Of a stretch of 64,000 bases of DNA, positions 1-8,496 are shown one piece after another. Origin of the DNA: Nonomuraea helvata (lineage in GTDB: Bacteria > Actinomycetota > Actinomycetes > Streptosporangiales > Streptosporangiaceae); assembly GCF_039535785.1 (NCBI RefSeq), contig NZ_BAAAXV010000012.1, positions 496,001-560,000 on the forward strand. The letters are read 5' to 3'. The notes under the pieces were generated by a model. The model was not told the origin of the DNA and searched no databases. It was given only the letters and a program-made list of their open reading frames with translations. The translations under genes were made by a program, and so were the position numbers. Each line of letters begins with the position of its first letter. Position 1 is the first letter of the stretch.

Positions 1-1925
1 AGGTGTTATCTGGGCGTTGGTGAGCAGGGTGAGGCACCATGCCTGCTCGGTCTGGTCTTGGAGGTAAGCCCGTACGATGGTGCCCTGCTGGGCGTAGTGC
101 AGGTCGCGGCGTAGCGCGTGCAGGCTCTCGCCTTTGTTGAGCTGCCGGGAGATCTTGCGGCGGTAGACCGGATCGGACAGATAGCGGGCGGCGTGGATGG
201 TCCGGCGCATCCGCCCCTACTCCTTTAACGCTGCCGCCAGGGTGTTCTGCCGGGAGGCCGCCGACCATTTCCCCACGATCAAAGACGCGGTCGCCTCTCC
301 GAACTTGAGCGATCCGGCCATCCGCAGCAGATCCGGGTAACACTCGCTGATCAGATCTTCGTTCCACCGGTCGGCCAGCAGCGGCCCGGCGTGTGGATAA
401 CGAGCGTTCGTCAGGCCGGGGGCTTCCACCCGCAGCATGGTGATCTTCCCCAGGTCACGGATGCGCGGGGTGAGGGCCTTGCCGACCAGGTCGAACAACC
501 CGAAATTGACCAGGGTTGCGCCGTGGGTGTCGGTGGCGTGCTCGGTGATAGGCAGGTCGGTGGCGTTACCGAGCAGTCGGGGGTGAACAGATAGGTGCCA
601 GGTCGGCGTACCGGCGTGACCCGGGTACGAACACATCCCCCGACCGCAGACCATCGCGTAACGCGAGGATGGTGCAGATCTCCCAGTAGTGCCGAAACGC
701 CGTGTCGTCACCTGCCTTACGGGCCTTGACCAGGTAATCGGCGTACCGAGCCGCCACGAACGACATCGGCGCCCCCGCCTGGACCTTCCGGCCACCGACC
801 CGGTTCAGCTCCTTCAGGATCTCCACGGCCTCCATCAGGTCCGCGGTGCCCGGCCCACCCGGAAATCGACCCTGCTCATCGGCCACGCCCGGATCGATGA
901 GCACCGGCAGGATCACATCCATCAGCAACTGGCGGGCCTCGCCCTTCTTGGCCCGCTCCGCCAGGGCGGCATCGGTCTTGGCCTTGGCGTGAGACTCACG
1001 CGCCGACACCGCCTGGTCGAACAACGCCACGACCTCGTCCAGCTGATCCACCGCCGACTGGGCGACCAGCGCCAGCAGGATCGGAAAGCGGCGCTCACCG
1101 CGCCGCTGGAGCCCCTGCACCGTAGAGCGCCGCCCCAAGGTCGCCAGGAATCGGCGCCGCTCCGCCGGCAGCATCGACAGATCCAGCTGATGGCCGTCCA
1201 ACCCGCTCAGGTACCGCAGCTTGTCGATCGAGCCCTTCACTGCCGCAGGCGTCGCCTTCATCGCCGGCGTCGTCAACCACGCCAGCCGAGCCATCCCCAG
1301 CTCCTCATCGAACACCAGCAGCCGACCCAGATCCGCGCGCATCGGCCCAGTCAGCAGATGATCGACCTTCTCCGACGTCAACGCGCCCGCCGCATTACGC
1401 GCCGACCCGACCATCTTCATCAGCACGACCACACCCGGCCGCACCACCTTCGAGCTGATCAGATGCTCGGCCGCCTGGTGGAACAGCAGCGACGGCGTGT
1501 CATGCTCCATCGCCCGATCCAGCAAGAACTGCTCCAACTCCTTCAGCGTCTCGCCCCTGGTCGGAACCGGTTTCCAGTCCAGATACTTCAGCACCAGCTT
1601 CAAATGGTCGCTCCGGGTCTGCGCCCGTCGCCCGTACTGCTGCAGGGCCCCCGGAAACACCGCCAGCTGGTTCGCCAGCCGCTGCACCGCCGCCTGGGGC
1701 ACCGACCAGACGTCGTCCGGCACGAACCCCAGCCACGGCAACGTGCAGCTGAATCGCCAGCCCCAAGCGCGCCGCTGATCCCCGGCCCCCACCTCGGCTC
1801 AAGTTGTCGATGAACCCCAGATCCTTCCGCGTAAGCGTGAAGAACCTGATCAACTCCTCCCTGCCGATGTCCGGATACGACCGGAGACGCTCCATCTGCT
1901 CGTCGGAAAAGAACTGGACCGCCAA
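1..1925 (-). pseudogene. Decayed Tn3-family (DUF4158-type) transposase
   Basis: Three overlapping reading pieces on the minus strand (about 1925-1500, 1792-566 and 795-217), plus a tail running off the left edge, together follow the intact transposase at 22062-25091. Matching landmarks are the N-terminal SDEQMERLRSYPDIGREELI, the LPWLGFVPDDV segment, SGDVFVPGSRRYAD and the late ATDLPITEHATD segment. Relative to the intact copy it has frameshifts near 1790 and 600-800, a deletion of roughly 55 residues before GGPGTADLMEA, and loss of roughly 250 residues between RRYAD and GNATDLP. It cannot make a functional DDE transposase. It is diverged from the intact copy rather than a recent duplicate. 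Confidence 0.85.
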
Positions 1926-2021
1926 CGCTCATCAACCTCCACGACCATACCGAAACCCGGACAAAACGTAGTGGCAATGATCGTCAAGCGCTCTTCGGGC
2001 CATATAGCAGCAGGTCGGGAG

Positions 2022-2060
2022 CGGGTTCGTTGGATTCTGCTCGTTAGCTCCTGAGACCCC
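2022..2060. repeat. Probable terminal inverted repeat of the decayed Tn3 element
   Basis: Read on the minus strand this stretch begins GGGGTCTCAGGAGCTAACGA, the GGGG start expected of Tn3-family ends. It lies about 100 bp upstream of the transposase start, the same arrangement as the intact element's end at 25184-25235. The other end would be outside the window. Confidence 0.5.
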
Positions 2061-2192
2061 GACTATGGCAGACGCGCTCCGCTGTGCCTCACCCGGAGTT
2101 GGCACTGCTCGTCCGCAACATGCCAGCTCAGCCAACCCCTGAGAAGGATCCGTACTCGTCCGGGATCCCATGAGGTGGGCCCAGGAGCGGCT

Positions 2193-2226
2193 ATAGTTGC
2201 CAGGAAACTGGTATCCTGGCAACTAT
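2193..2226. promoter_or_regulatory. Perfect palindromic operator over the PadR start codon
   Basis: Two 13-bp arms (ATAGTTGCCAGGA and its exact reverse complement) are separated by 8 bp. The right arm ends inside the ATG at 2225. Its position means a bound regulator would block transcription or initiation of the adjacent PadR gene, so autoregulation is the simplest reading. No ribosome binding site precedes the ATG, which suggests a leaderless transcript. Confidence 0.7.
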
Positions 2227-2860
2227 GGCAACATTCCAACAGCGGTCAACCTTGGGGCTGGCCGTGCTGTCCCTTCTGCGGGAGGCGGAGTACCGGCAGG
2301 AAGGCGCGATGCATCCGTACAAGATGCAGCGCCTGATCAGGGACCGCGGCAAGGGCGAGGTGGTCAACGTCGGGCAGCGCGCCAGCCTCTACCGCACCAT
2401 CGAGCGGCTGCACAAAGCCGGATTGATCGAGGTACGGGAGAGCGGCCGCGAGGCCAACCGGCCCGAACGGACTCTGTACGCGCTCACCGGCAAGGGACGG
2501 GAGGTATGGCGCGAATGGATGCTGGATGCGCTGGCCAACCCGACGCGGAAGTACCCGGAGTTCCCCGCGGCGATCTCCTTCATCCCCCTGCTCGACTCCC
2601 GCGAGGTGCTGGAACACCTGGAGCGACGCGAGGGCAATCTGGCCGCCGAGCTGGCTCGCCTCCAGGCGATCGTGGCCGAGGGGGCGCAGTGGGGGCGGCT
2701 GTTCGTGCTGGAGATGGAGTACCTGCGCGCCACCACCGCGGCCGAACTGGAGTGGGTGCGTTCCGTCGCCGACGACCTGCGCTCCAACCAGATCTCCTGG
2801 ACCCGGGATTCACTGACCGGGTTGGCCTCTGAGCACCAAGACGAGAACCACACCCGCTGA
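2225..2860 (+). CDS. PadR-family transcriptional regulator
   Basis: A 211-residue protein with an N-terminal winged helix (about residues 8-85; RASLYRTIERLHKAGLIEVR is the recognition region and wing) and a C-terminal helical dimerisation part of the Vir_C/PadR type. PadR proteins repress nearby detoxification or transport genes and release DNA on binding an aromatic or drug-like ligand. It starts within a perfect palindrome and is followed after 47 bp by a FAD monooxygenase on the same strand, so it most likely controls itself and that enzyme. The inducer cannot be read from the sequence. Confidence 0.85.
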   Translation: MATFQQRSTLGLAVLSLLREAEYRQEGAMHPYKMQRLIRDRGKGEVVNVGQRASLYRTIERLHKAGLIEVRESGREANRPERTLYALTGKGREVWREWMLDALANPTRKYPEFPAAISFIPLLDSREVLEHLERREGNLAAELARLQAIVAEGAQWGRLFVLEMEYLRATTAAELEWVRSVADDLRSNQISWTRDSLTGLASEHQDENHTR

Positions 2861-2907
2861 GCGCGATCACCGTCGCTCGTCCCTTCCACGATCAGAAAGG
2901 TGTCACC

Positions 2908-4269
2908 ATGCTCGACGTTCTCATCATCGGCGCCGGAACCGGCGGGCTCTGCCTGGCCCAAGGGCTCAAGCAAGCCGGCGTCAACGTTGCCGTCTACGAG
3001 CGCGACCGCACCCGGCGCGACGGCCTGCAAGGCTACCGCGTCGGCATCGACGCCGACGGCAAGCGAGCCCTGAAAGCAAACCTGTCACCCGAGCTGTACG
3101 ACACGTTCCTCGCCACCTGCGCCCAGCGGCCTCGCTATGGCAACCAGCTCACCCATAAGCTGAACTTCCTGTTCTCGGCCGGCCCGGAGGTTCTCAAGGA
3201 CGAGGACCGCCCATCGGAGGAGGAACTGGACGAGTCGGTGAGCCGAATGACCCTGCGCCAGGTGCTGCTCACCGGCGTCGAGGACGTCGTGCACTTCGAC
3301 AAGGAGTTTTCGCACTACGAGCAGCACGCCGGCGGCAAGGTGACGGCCCACTTCACCGACGGCACCACGGCGACCGGTGACGTGCTGGTGGCGGCGGACG
3401 GCGCCCATTCCAAGGTGCGGGCACAGTACCTGCCGCACGCCAAGCTCGTCGACACCGGCCTGATTGGCATAACCGGCAAGACTCCGCTCACCCCGCAGAC
3501 CGCCGCACTGCTGCCCCAGCGGATGATCGAAGGAGTCAGCATGGTGCACGGTCCCAAGGGGTTCATGTGCGTCATCCATGTCATGCGCTTCAAATGGGAC
3601 GCCGACGGCAGGCCCAGGACGGGCATCGGCGCCGCCGATGCCGAGGCCATCGCTGCCTGGCCCGGCATGCTCTATGACAACAGCCGCGACTACATCATGT
3701 GGGGCTTCGCCGCCTCCGAACGGTGGCTCCCCCAAGGCATCTCCGGCATGCGCGGCGCCGACATCCAGCGCCTGGTGCTGGAGATGACCCAAGATTGGCA
3801 CCCCAGCCTGCGCACGATCTTCTCCCTCGGCGACCCTGGCAGCAGTTTCCCGCTCACCATCCGCACCTCCGAGCCGATCCCGCAGTGGCAGACCAGCAAC
3901 GTCACCCTGATCGGCGACGCCATCCACACCATGACACCTGGCCGCGGCGTCGGCGCCAACACCGCACTGCGCGACGCGCGCCTACTGACCCGCAATCTGC
4001 TCAAGGCCTATCGGGGCGAGCTGCCGCTGCTGCAGGCGGTGCACGACTATGAGACAACGATGACCGCCTACGCTTGGGACGCGGTCATCAAGTCCCGCGC
4101 CCAGATGGACGGCCACTCCATCCTGCACAAAGACGGCCTGGCCGGAGGCCTGGCACGAGCCGGCATGCGCACCGCGATGCGCGCCATGGACCACCTTCCG
4201 CCGGTCAAACGCAGGATCGTCGCCGCCGAGTCGACCTTCCGCGGCACCGGACGCGACGACGAAGCCTAG
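2908..4269 (+). CDS. FAD-dependent aromatic-type monooxygenase
   Basis: A 453-residue group A flavoprotein monooxygenase. The N-terminus carries the FAD/ADP-binding motif IIGAGTGGLCLAQGL, the middle has the DG motif (VAADGAHSKVR), and GDAIHTMTPGRGVGANTALRDA is the late FAD-ribityl motif. Such enzymes use NAD(P)H and oxygen to hydroxylate aromatic or polyketide-like compounds, including some antibiotics. An AGAAAGG ribosome site lies 7 nt before the ATG. Its partner is the PadR gene just upstream, which suggests inducible detoxification or tailoring. The substrate is unknown. Confidence 0.85.
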   Translation: MLDVLIIGAGTGGLCLAQGLKQAGVNVAVYERDRTRRDGLQGYRVGIDADGKRALKANLSPELYDTFLATCAQRPRYGNQLTHKLNFLFSAGPEVLKDEDRPSEEELDESVSRMTLRQVLLTGVEDVVHFDKEFSHYEQHAGGKVTAHFTDGTTATGDVLVAADGAHSKVRAQYLPHAKLVDTGLIGITGKTPLTPQTAALLPQRMIEGVSMVHGPKGFMCVIHVMRFKWDADGRPRTGIGAADAEAIAAWPGMLYDNSRDYIMWGFAASERWLPQGISGMRGADIQRLVLEMTQDWHPSLRTIFSLGDPGSSFPLTIRTSEPIPQWQTSNVTLIGDAIHTMTPGRGVGANTALRDARLLTRNLLKAYRGELPLLQAVHDYETTMTAYAWDAVIKSRAQMDGHSILHKDGLAGGLARAGMRTAMRAMDHLPPVKRRIVAAESTFRGTGRDDEA

Positions 4270-4538
4270 AAGGCGCAGGGCCATCCGTCACCGCCAACGA
4301 TCGCCCGACGTTAGGCGCTCCGCCGGGCTCCTTGGCAGCGGTGATTTAGGGCGCTTACCGGGCGAGCCGATGGAGGAGTTCGTCGCGGCGATGCTGCTGT
4401 TTTCGGCCGCGGCAAGGTCGACGCCGTCGTGCACGAGCTTGTCACCGGCGAGCCCGCGGCCGAACGGGGATGCTGTCGTCCGCACAATCTTTCCCATGAG
4501 TGGCCGGTGGAGTCCCGAGGCTCGGGAATGCGGCCTTG

Positions 4539-5474
4539 TCAGGTATGGCTCCAGGTGCGGGATCGCGCGGTGGTGGTGGAGGCCCCGTTCTGCCGCTGGT
4601 GAAGTTCTCGGGCCTGGTCTCGTAGCCAAGCGAGCAGCGTGGCGATCCAGGGGGCGTCGGGTGTGCGGGTCAGGAGGAAGTAGGCGCTGCCGTCGGGCTG
4701 GAATCCGAAGGGTGCGGCAAGTCGTCCGGTGCTCAGGTCGTCGCAGACGAGAGCGTGTGATCCGATGGCGATGCCGAGGCCGGCGGCCGCAGCCTGGAGG
4801 CTCAGGTAGAAGTGCTCGAAGGTCTGCTCGGGGGCGGGCGGGAGGGCGGTGCTCCGGCCGGAGGCCCAGTCGGCCCATGCGCTCGGCCTGGTTCGGGTGT
4901 GCAGGCGAGGCGGTTCGGCGAGGTCGGCAGGCTCGCCGATCGTGCGGGCCAGCTCGGGGGTGCAGACGGGGCCGGTCAACTCGTCGAACAGCCACAGCGC
5001 GTGGACACCGGGCGGCAGCTCGAAGTCATTGCGGCGGATGGCCAGATCGATCCCCTCGCGGTCGAAAGGAACAGGGCCGCCGGCGGCGGACAGGTGCAGC
5101 TTCAGCTCGGGAGCGGTCTGCGCGAGCGCGGGCATCCGCGGGATCAGCCATCGCATCAAAAGCGTGGGCTCGCATGAGAGCACCAAGGGGACCGGCCGAG
5201 CGGCCTGCCCTGCCCGCCTGGCGGCGGAGCTGAGCAGGGTCAGGGCGTCGGCCACGGCCGCGGCGAAAGCGGTGGCCGACGGAGTCGGCGTCATCGCGCG
5301 GTGGCGGCGTTCGAACAGGACGGTGCCCAGGGCACGTTCGAGCTGTTGGATCTGGCGGCTGACCGCCCCATGAGTGAGGTGCAGTTCGGCGGCGGCCTTG
5401 CTGACGCCGCCGTGCCGGACGGTGGCCTCGAAGGCCACGAGGGTGCCGAGCGGCGGCAGGTCCGTCCATGTCAT
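4539..5474 (-). CDS. LysR-family transcriptional regulator (GcvA-like)
   Basis: A 311-residue protein with a standard LysR N-terminal helix-turn-helix (about residues 8-65: LVAFEATVRHGGVSKAAAEL, GAVSRQIQQLERALG) followed by the periplasmic-binding-like effector domain (LRLHLSAAGG-type strand, WLFDELTGPVC). It is transcribed away from the cupin gene at 5574. The intergenic region contains two dyads of LysR-box type, so it most likely regulates itself and the cupin/thioesterase operon. The last 60 or so residues are Thr/Arg rich and may be poorly structured. The inducer is unknown. Confidence 0.85.
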   Translation of the reverse strand: MTWTDLPPLGTLVAFEATVRHGGVSKAAAELHLTHGAVSRQIQQLERALGTVLFERRHRAMTPTPSATAFAAAVADALTLLSSAARRAGQAARPVPLVLSCEPTLLMRWLIPRMPALAQTAPELKLHLSAAGGPVPFDREGIDLAIRRNDFELPPGVHALWLFDELTGPVCTPELARTIGEPADLAEPPRLHTRTRPSAWADWASGRSTALPPAPEQTFEHFYLSLQAAAAGLGIAIGSHALVCDDLSTGRLAAPFGFQPDGSAYFLLTRTPDAPWIATLLAWLRDQARELHQRQNGASTTTARSRTWSHT

Positions 5475-5475
5475 G

Positions 5476-5555
5476 TGTGAGAGTTTCGCACACGTGGGGT
5501 GACTATTTATCGATTGTCCTCAAGGGGATTTCCGAACATAGTGAGTTTTGCTCAC
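5476..5555. promoter_or_regulatory. LysR-type operator region
   Basis: Two related dyads lie between the divergent LysR and cupin genes. The first (5476-5492) reads TGTG, nine bases, CACA and overlaps the LysR 5' end. The second (5541-5555) is GTGAG-TTTTG-CTCAC, a T-N11-A LysR box. The two share the GTGAG half-site, consistent with a two-site LysR arrangement. Confidence 0.55.
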
Positions 5556-5573
5556 AGCAATCCGGAGGGGATC

Positions 5574-5948
5574 ATGTCGCAAGAGCAGGACTACGCCATT
5601 CACTACGCGCCGCTGTTCACCACACTGCAGACGATGGACGTCCAGGCTCTGATCGATCAGGTCGACGACCCCTGGTACAACCAGACCCTGATCCAGATCG
5701 GGGACGTGCTGGTCCGGCTGGGCGTCATGCAGGGCGAGTTCCACTGGCACAAGCACGATGAGCAGGATGAGTTCTTCTTCGTCCTCGACGGGCTGTTCCG
5801 CATTGAGATCGAGGGGCGGGACACAGTCGAACTCGGTCCCCGGCAGGCGTACTCGGTTCCCGCCGGGATGCTGCACCGGCCGGTCGTACCGGTCCGCAGC
5901 GCCGTGTTGATGATTGAGAAGGCGGGCGTCGTCGCCACCGGTGACTGA
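5574..5948 (+). CDS. Single-domain cupin protein
   Basis: A 124-residue cupin. The start at 5574 (MSQEQDYAIHYAPLF) is preferred over the in-frame ATG at 5499 because GGAGGGG lies 4 nt upstream and the extra residues overlap the regulatory dyads. Metal-binding cupin motif 1 is visible as HWHKHDEQDEFFFVL and motif 2 ends with PAGMLHRP. Proteins of this size act as sugar or keto-acid isomerases, dioxygenases or ligand sensors, so the exact role is open. It is divergent from the LysR gene and 27 bp ahead of the thioesterase operon, with which it is probably co-transcribed. Confidence 0.8.
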   Translation: MSQEQDYAIHYAPLFTTLQTMDVQALIDQVDDPWYNQTLIQIGDVLVRLGVMQGEFHWHKHDEQDEFFFVLDGLFRIEIEGRDTVELGPRQAYSVPAGMLHRPVVPVRSAVLMIEKAGVVATGD

Positions 5949-5975
5949 TCGGCCACCGCCTAGGAAGGAGAAGTC

Positions 5976-6392
5976 GTGCGGCCCTCACTGCGACCAGGAT
6001 TGACTGCGCGGCTGGACTACACCGTGCCAGCCGAGCGTACGGTGCCGCATCTGCTGCCCGAGCCCAGCCACTTCACCGCGCTACCTGCCGTGCTGGCCAC
6101 CGGCTACCTGGTCGGTACCGTCGAATGGGCGTGCATGCGCGTCCTGGACGAGTATCTGGACGAGGGCGAGCAGACCCTGGGTGTGCACGTCGACCTCAGA
6201 CACGAGGCGCCTACTCCGCCGGACGGCCTGCTCACCGTCGAGGCCGAGTTGACCGTGGTCGAGGGCCGCCACCTCACCTTCACCGTGCACGCCTTCGACG
6301 ACGCCGCCACCATCTGCCCAGGCGTTCACCGCCGCGCCGTCATCGACGCCGCACGCTTCCGTGCCCGGCTGGACAGGCGAAACGGCCCGTGA
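5976..6392 (+). CDS. FlK-type (fluoroacetyl-CoA thioesterase family) hot-dog thioesterase
   Basis: A 138-residue single hot-dog protein with a GTG start and AAGGAG 4 nt upstream. From memory of Streptomyces cattleya FlK, the catalytic triad Thr42, Glu50 and His76 is present here at exactly the same numbers (ATGYLVGTVEW and DLRHEAPTP). Val23, Phe33, Gly69 and Arg120 also match. The lid residue Phe36, linked to fluorine selectivity, is Leu here. It should hydrolyse a small acyl-CoA, but fluoroacetyl-CoA specificity is not implied. It opens a translationally coupled operon, its stop overlapping the kinase start in GTGA. Confidence 0.85.
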   Translation: MRPSLRPGLTARLDYTVPAERTVPHLLPEPSHFTALPAVLATGYLVGTVEWACMRVLDEYLDEGEQTLGVHVDLRHEAPTPPDGLLTVEAELTVVEGRHLTFTVHAFDDAATICPGVHRRAVIDAARFRARLDRRNGP

Positions 6393-7525
6393 CCGGGATC
6401 GCGATCGTCGCCGACGACCTGACCAGCGCCGGAGACGGCGCGGCGCCGTTCCGGGATGCCGGTTTCCCGGCCGTGGTCATGCTCGCGGACGGGCCGAGGC
6501 GGCCCGGTGTGACAGCAGTCGACATCGACACCCGCGCTCGTCCTGTAGCCGAGGCGGCAAGGCGGAGCGCTCGCGCGGCAGCCGCGTACGCGGGCGCGGA
6601 CGTTCTGGTTAAGACCATCGATTCCACGTTGCGCGGCCACCTGGTTGCGGAAGTCGAGGCGGCGTTGTCCACGAGCGGGCGGCATACGGCCGTCGTGGCG
6701 CCCGCTTTCCCCGGTCAGGGACGGACGACGGTGAGCGGCGTGCAGCACGTCGAGGGCCGGCCGGTGGATCAGACGTGGTTCGCTCGCGATCCCGTCCATC
6801 CGATACGGAGCGCGGACCTGTGCGAACTGTTCCCGGGTGCTGTGCTGAGCACGCAGGTGGCAAATCTGGTCGGTGCGGCCCAGTACATCGTCGGCGATGC
6901 GGTAACAGATCGGGACCTCGACCTGCTGGTGGCCGCGGTACCTCGAGCCGAGGAGGTGTTGTGGGTGGGATCGCCGGGGCTGGCGGCGGCGCTGGCCCGC
7001 CACCTCGCTCCCCAGGCCTCGGCGGCGAACCCGGCGGTAGTCCTCGAGGCCGCATCACGGCTGCTGGTTGTGGCGGGCAGCCTGAACCCGGCCACCGACC
7101 GACAGCTCACCCGGCTCGGCGCCGCCACCGGCTCCCGGCCGGTGCAGGCCGCCGACACCGACGCGGTCGAGCGTGCGCGGCGGCTGCTGGCGCGCCACGG
7201 CATGGCCATCCTGTGCGGGCCGCGGCACCGCATCGACGGAGCGCCGGTCCCGGCGACGCTGGCGCGGGCGACCGCCCAGCTCGAGCAGAGCCGGGCCTTC
7301 GACGCGCTCGTGCTCACCGGGGGCGAGACCGCTCGTACGGTCCTGCTCGCCCTCGGCGCCCGGTCCATCGCACTGGCCGGTGAGCTCGAGCCCGGCATCC
7401 CGCTCGGCCTCATCGAAGGCCCGCAGCCCCTGCCCGTCGTCATCAAGGCGGGCGGCTTCGGGGACCCCGGCACGCTCGTACGCCTGCACAACCGGCTGAC
7501 CATGACATCGGAGAGGCTGCCATGA
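6389..7525 (+). CDS. Four-carbon acid sugar kinase (DUF1537 family, OtnK/DtnK-like)
   Basis: A 378-residue kinase of the DUF1537 family, which phosphorylates 3-oxo-tetronates, D-threonate or D-erythronate at O4. The GTG at 6389 overlaps the preceding stop; longer in-frame starts lie inside the thioesterase gene. The N-terminal domain opens with IAIVADDLTSAGDGA (substrate-binding Asp pair) and contains KTIDSTLRGHL. The C-terminal ATP-binding domain has the glycine motif LVLTGGETARTVLLALG and ends KAGGFGDPGTL. Its pairing with a PdxA2-type gene reproduces the known D-threonate/D-erythronate gene pair. Confidence 0.88.
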   Translation: MTGIAIVADDLTSAGDGAAPFRDAGFPAVVMLADGPRRPGVTAVDIDTRARPVAEAARRSARAAAAYAGADVLVKTIDSTLRGHLVAEVEAALSTSGRHTAVVAPAFPGQGRTTVSGVQHVEGRPVDQTWFARDPVHPIRSADLCELFPGAVLSTQVANLVGAAQYIVGDAVTDRDLDLLVAAVPRAEEVLWVGSPGLAAALARHLAPQASAANPAVVLEAASRLLVVAGSLNPATDRQLTRLGAATGSRPVQAADTDAVERARRLLARHGMAILCGPRHRIDGAPVPATLARATAQLEQSRAFDALVLTGGETARTVLLALGARSIALAGELEPGIPLGLIEGPQPLPVVIKAGGFGDPGTLVRLHNRLTMTSERLP

Positions 7526-8496
7526 CTCCCATAGCGATCACGATGGGCGACCCGGCCGGGATCGGCCCGGAGATCGTTGTGAAGCTCATCGCCGACGAAC
7601 GCTGTGACGTCCCCGTCGTCGTCCTCGGCGATGGCGGCGTGCTCGCGCGCGCCGCCGCCGTCACCGGTCTGGACGTGCCCATCCGGGCACTGACCTCACC
7701 CGAGGACCTGGCACCCGGTTCCGGCGTCGCGCAGGTGCTCCCGGTGACGACGCTGCCAGACCTGTCCTGGGGGCAGATCGACGCCCGCGCTGGGAGGGCC
7801 GCCTATGAATACGTCGCCAAGGGCATCGAACTGGCTCTGGCCGGCCGGGTGGGAGCCCTGGTCACCGCGCCGATCAACAAGGAGGCGCTGCGGCTGGCCG
7901 GGCTGGCATACCCCGGACACACCGAGATCCTGGCCGAGCTCAGCGGCAGCGATGCCTACGCCATGATGATGATCAACGACGAGATCCGGGTCGTGCTGGT
8001 CACCATCCACGAACCGCTGCGCGCCGCGCTCGACCGCATCACCGTCGAGGCCGAGCGCACCGCAATCCGGCTAGCGTACGACGCGTTGCGCAGGACCGGC
8101 GTTGCCGCGCCGCGGGTGGCGGTTGCCGGGCTGAACCCGCATGCGGGCGAGAACGGCCTCATGGGCCGCGAAGATCAGGACATCATCGCGCCCGCCGTAC
8201 GAGCCGCCCGAGCCGACGGCATCGACGCCAGCGGCCCATGGCCACCCGATACCGTCTTCATGCGCGCCCGCAACGGCGAGTTCGACGTGGTCGTCGCGCA
8301 GTACCACGACCAGGGCCTCATCCCCATCAAGTACCTCGGCCTCGATCACGGCACGAACGTCACGATCGGCCTGCCCTTCGTACGAACCAGCGTGGACCAC
8401 GGCACCGCCTTCGACATCGCGGGCAAAGGCGTCGCCGACCACACCAGCCTGCTCACCGCGCTGCGCCACGCCCGCACGCTGGCGGGTGACCGATGA
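7522..8496 (+). CDS. PdxA2-type 4-phospho-hydroxyacid dehydrogenase
   Basis: A 324-residue member of the 4-hydroxythreonine-4-phosphate dehydrogenase family. Visible motifs are MGDPAGIGPEI at the N-terminus, APINKEAL, the metal-ligand His in YPGHTEIL, NPHAGE and QYHDQGLIPIK. Next to a DUF1537 kinase the usual role is not vitamin B6 synthesis but NAD-dependent oxidation and decarboxylation of a tetronate 4-phosphate to dihydroxyacetone phosphate (PdxA2). It starts with an ATGA overlap to the kinase and ends in an overlap with the next gene. Confidence 0.88.
   Translation: MTPIAITMGDPAGIGPEIVVKLIADERCDVPVVVLGDGGVLARAAAVTGLDVPIRALTSPEDLAPGSGVAQVLPVTTLPDLSWGQIDARAGRAAYEYVAKGIELALAGRVGALVTAPINKEALRLAGLAYPGHTEILAELSGSDAYAMMMINDEIRVVLVTIHEPLRAALDRITVEAERTAIRLAYDALRRTGVAAPRVAVAGLNPHAGENGLMGREDQDIIAPAVRAARADGIDASGPWPPDTVFMRARNGEFDVVVAQYHDQGLIPIKYLGLDHGTNVTIGLPFVRTSVDHGTAFDIAGKGVADHTSLLTALRHARTLAGDR

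Noticed and set aside
4288-4497. Minus-strand ORF of 69 residues (MGKIVRTTASPFGRGLAGDK...) between the FAD enzyme and the LysR gene
   Set aside because: No ribosome site, no recognised family and biased composition; not separable from chance ORFs in high-GC DNA. The stretch 4270-4538 otherwise holds nothing I can support.
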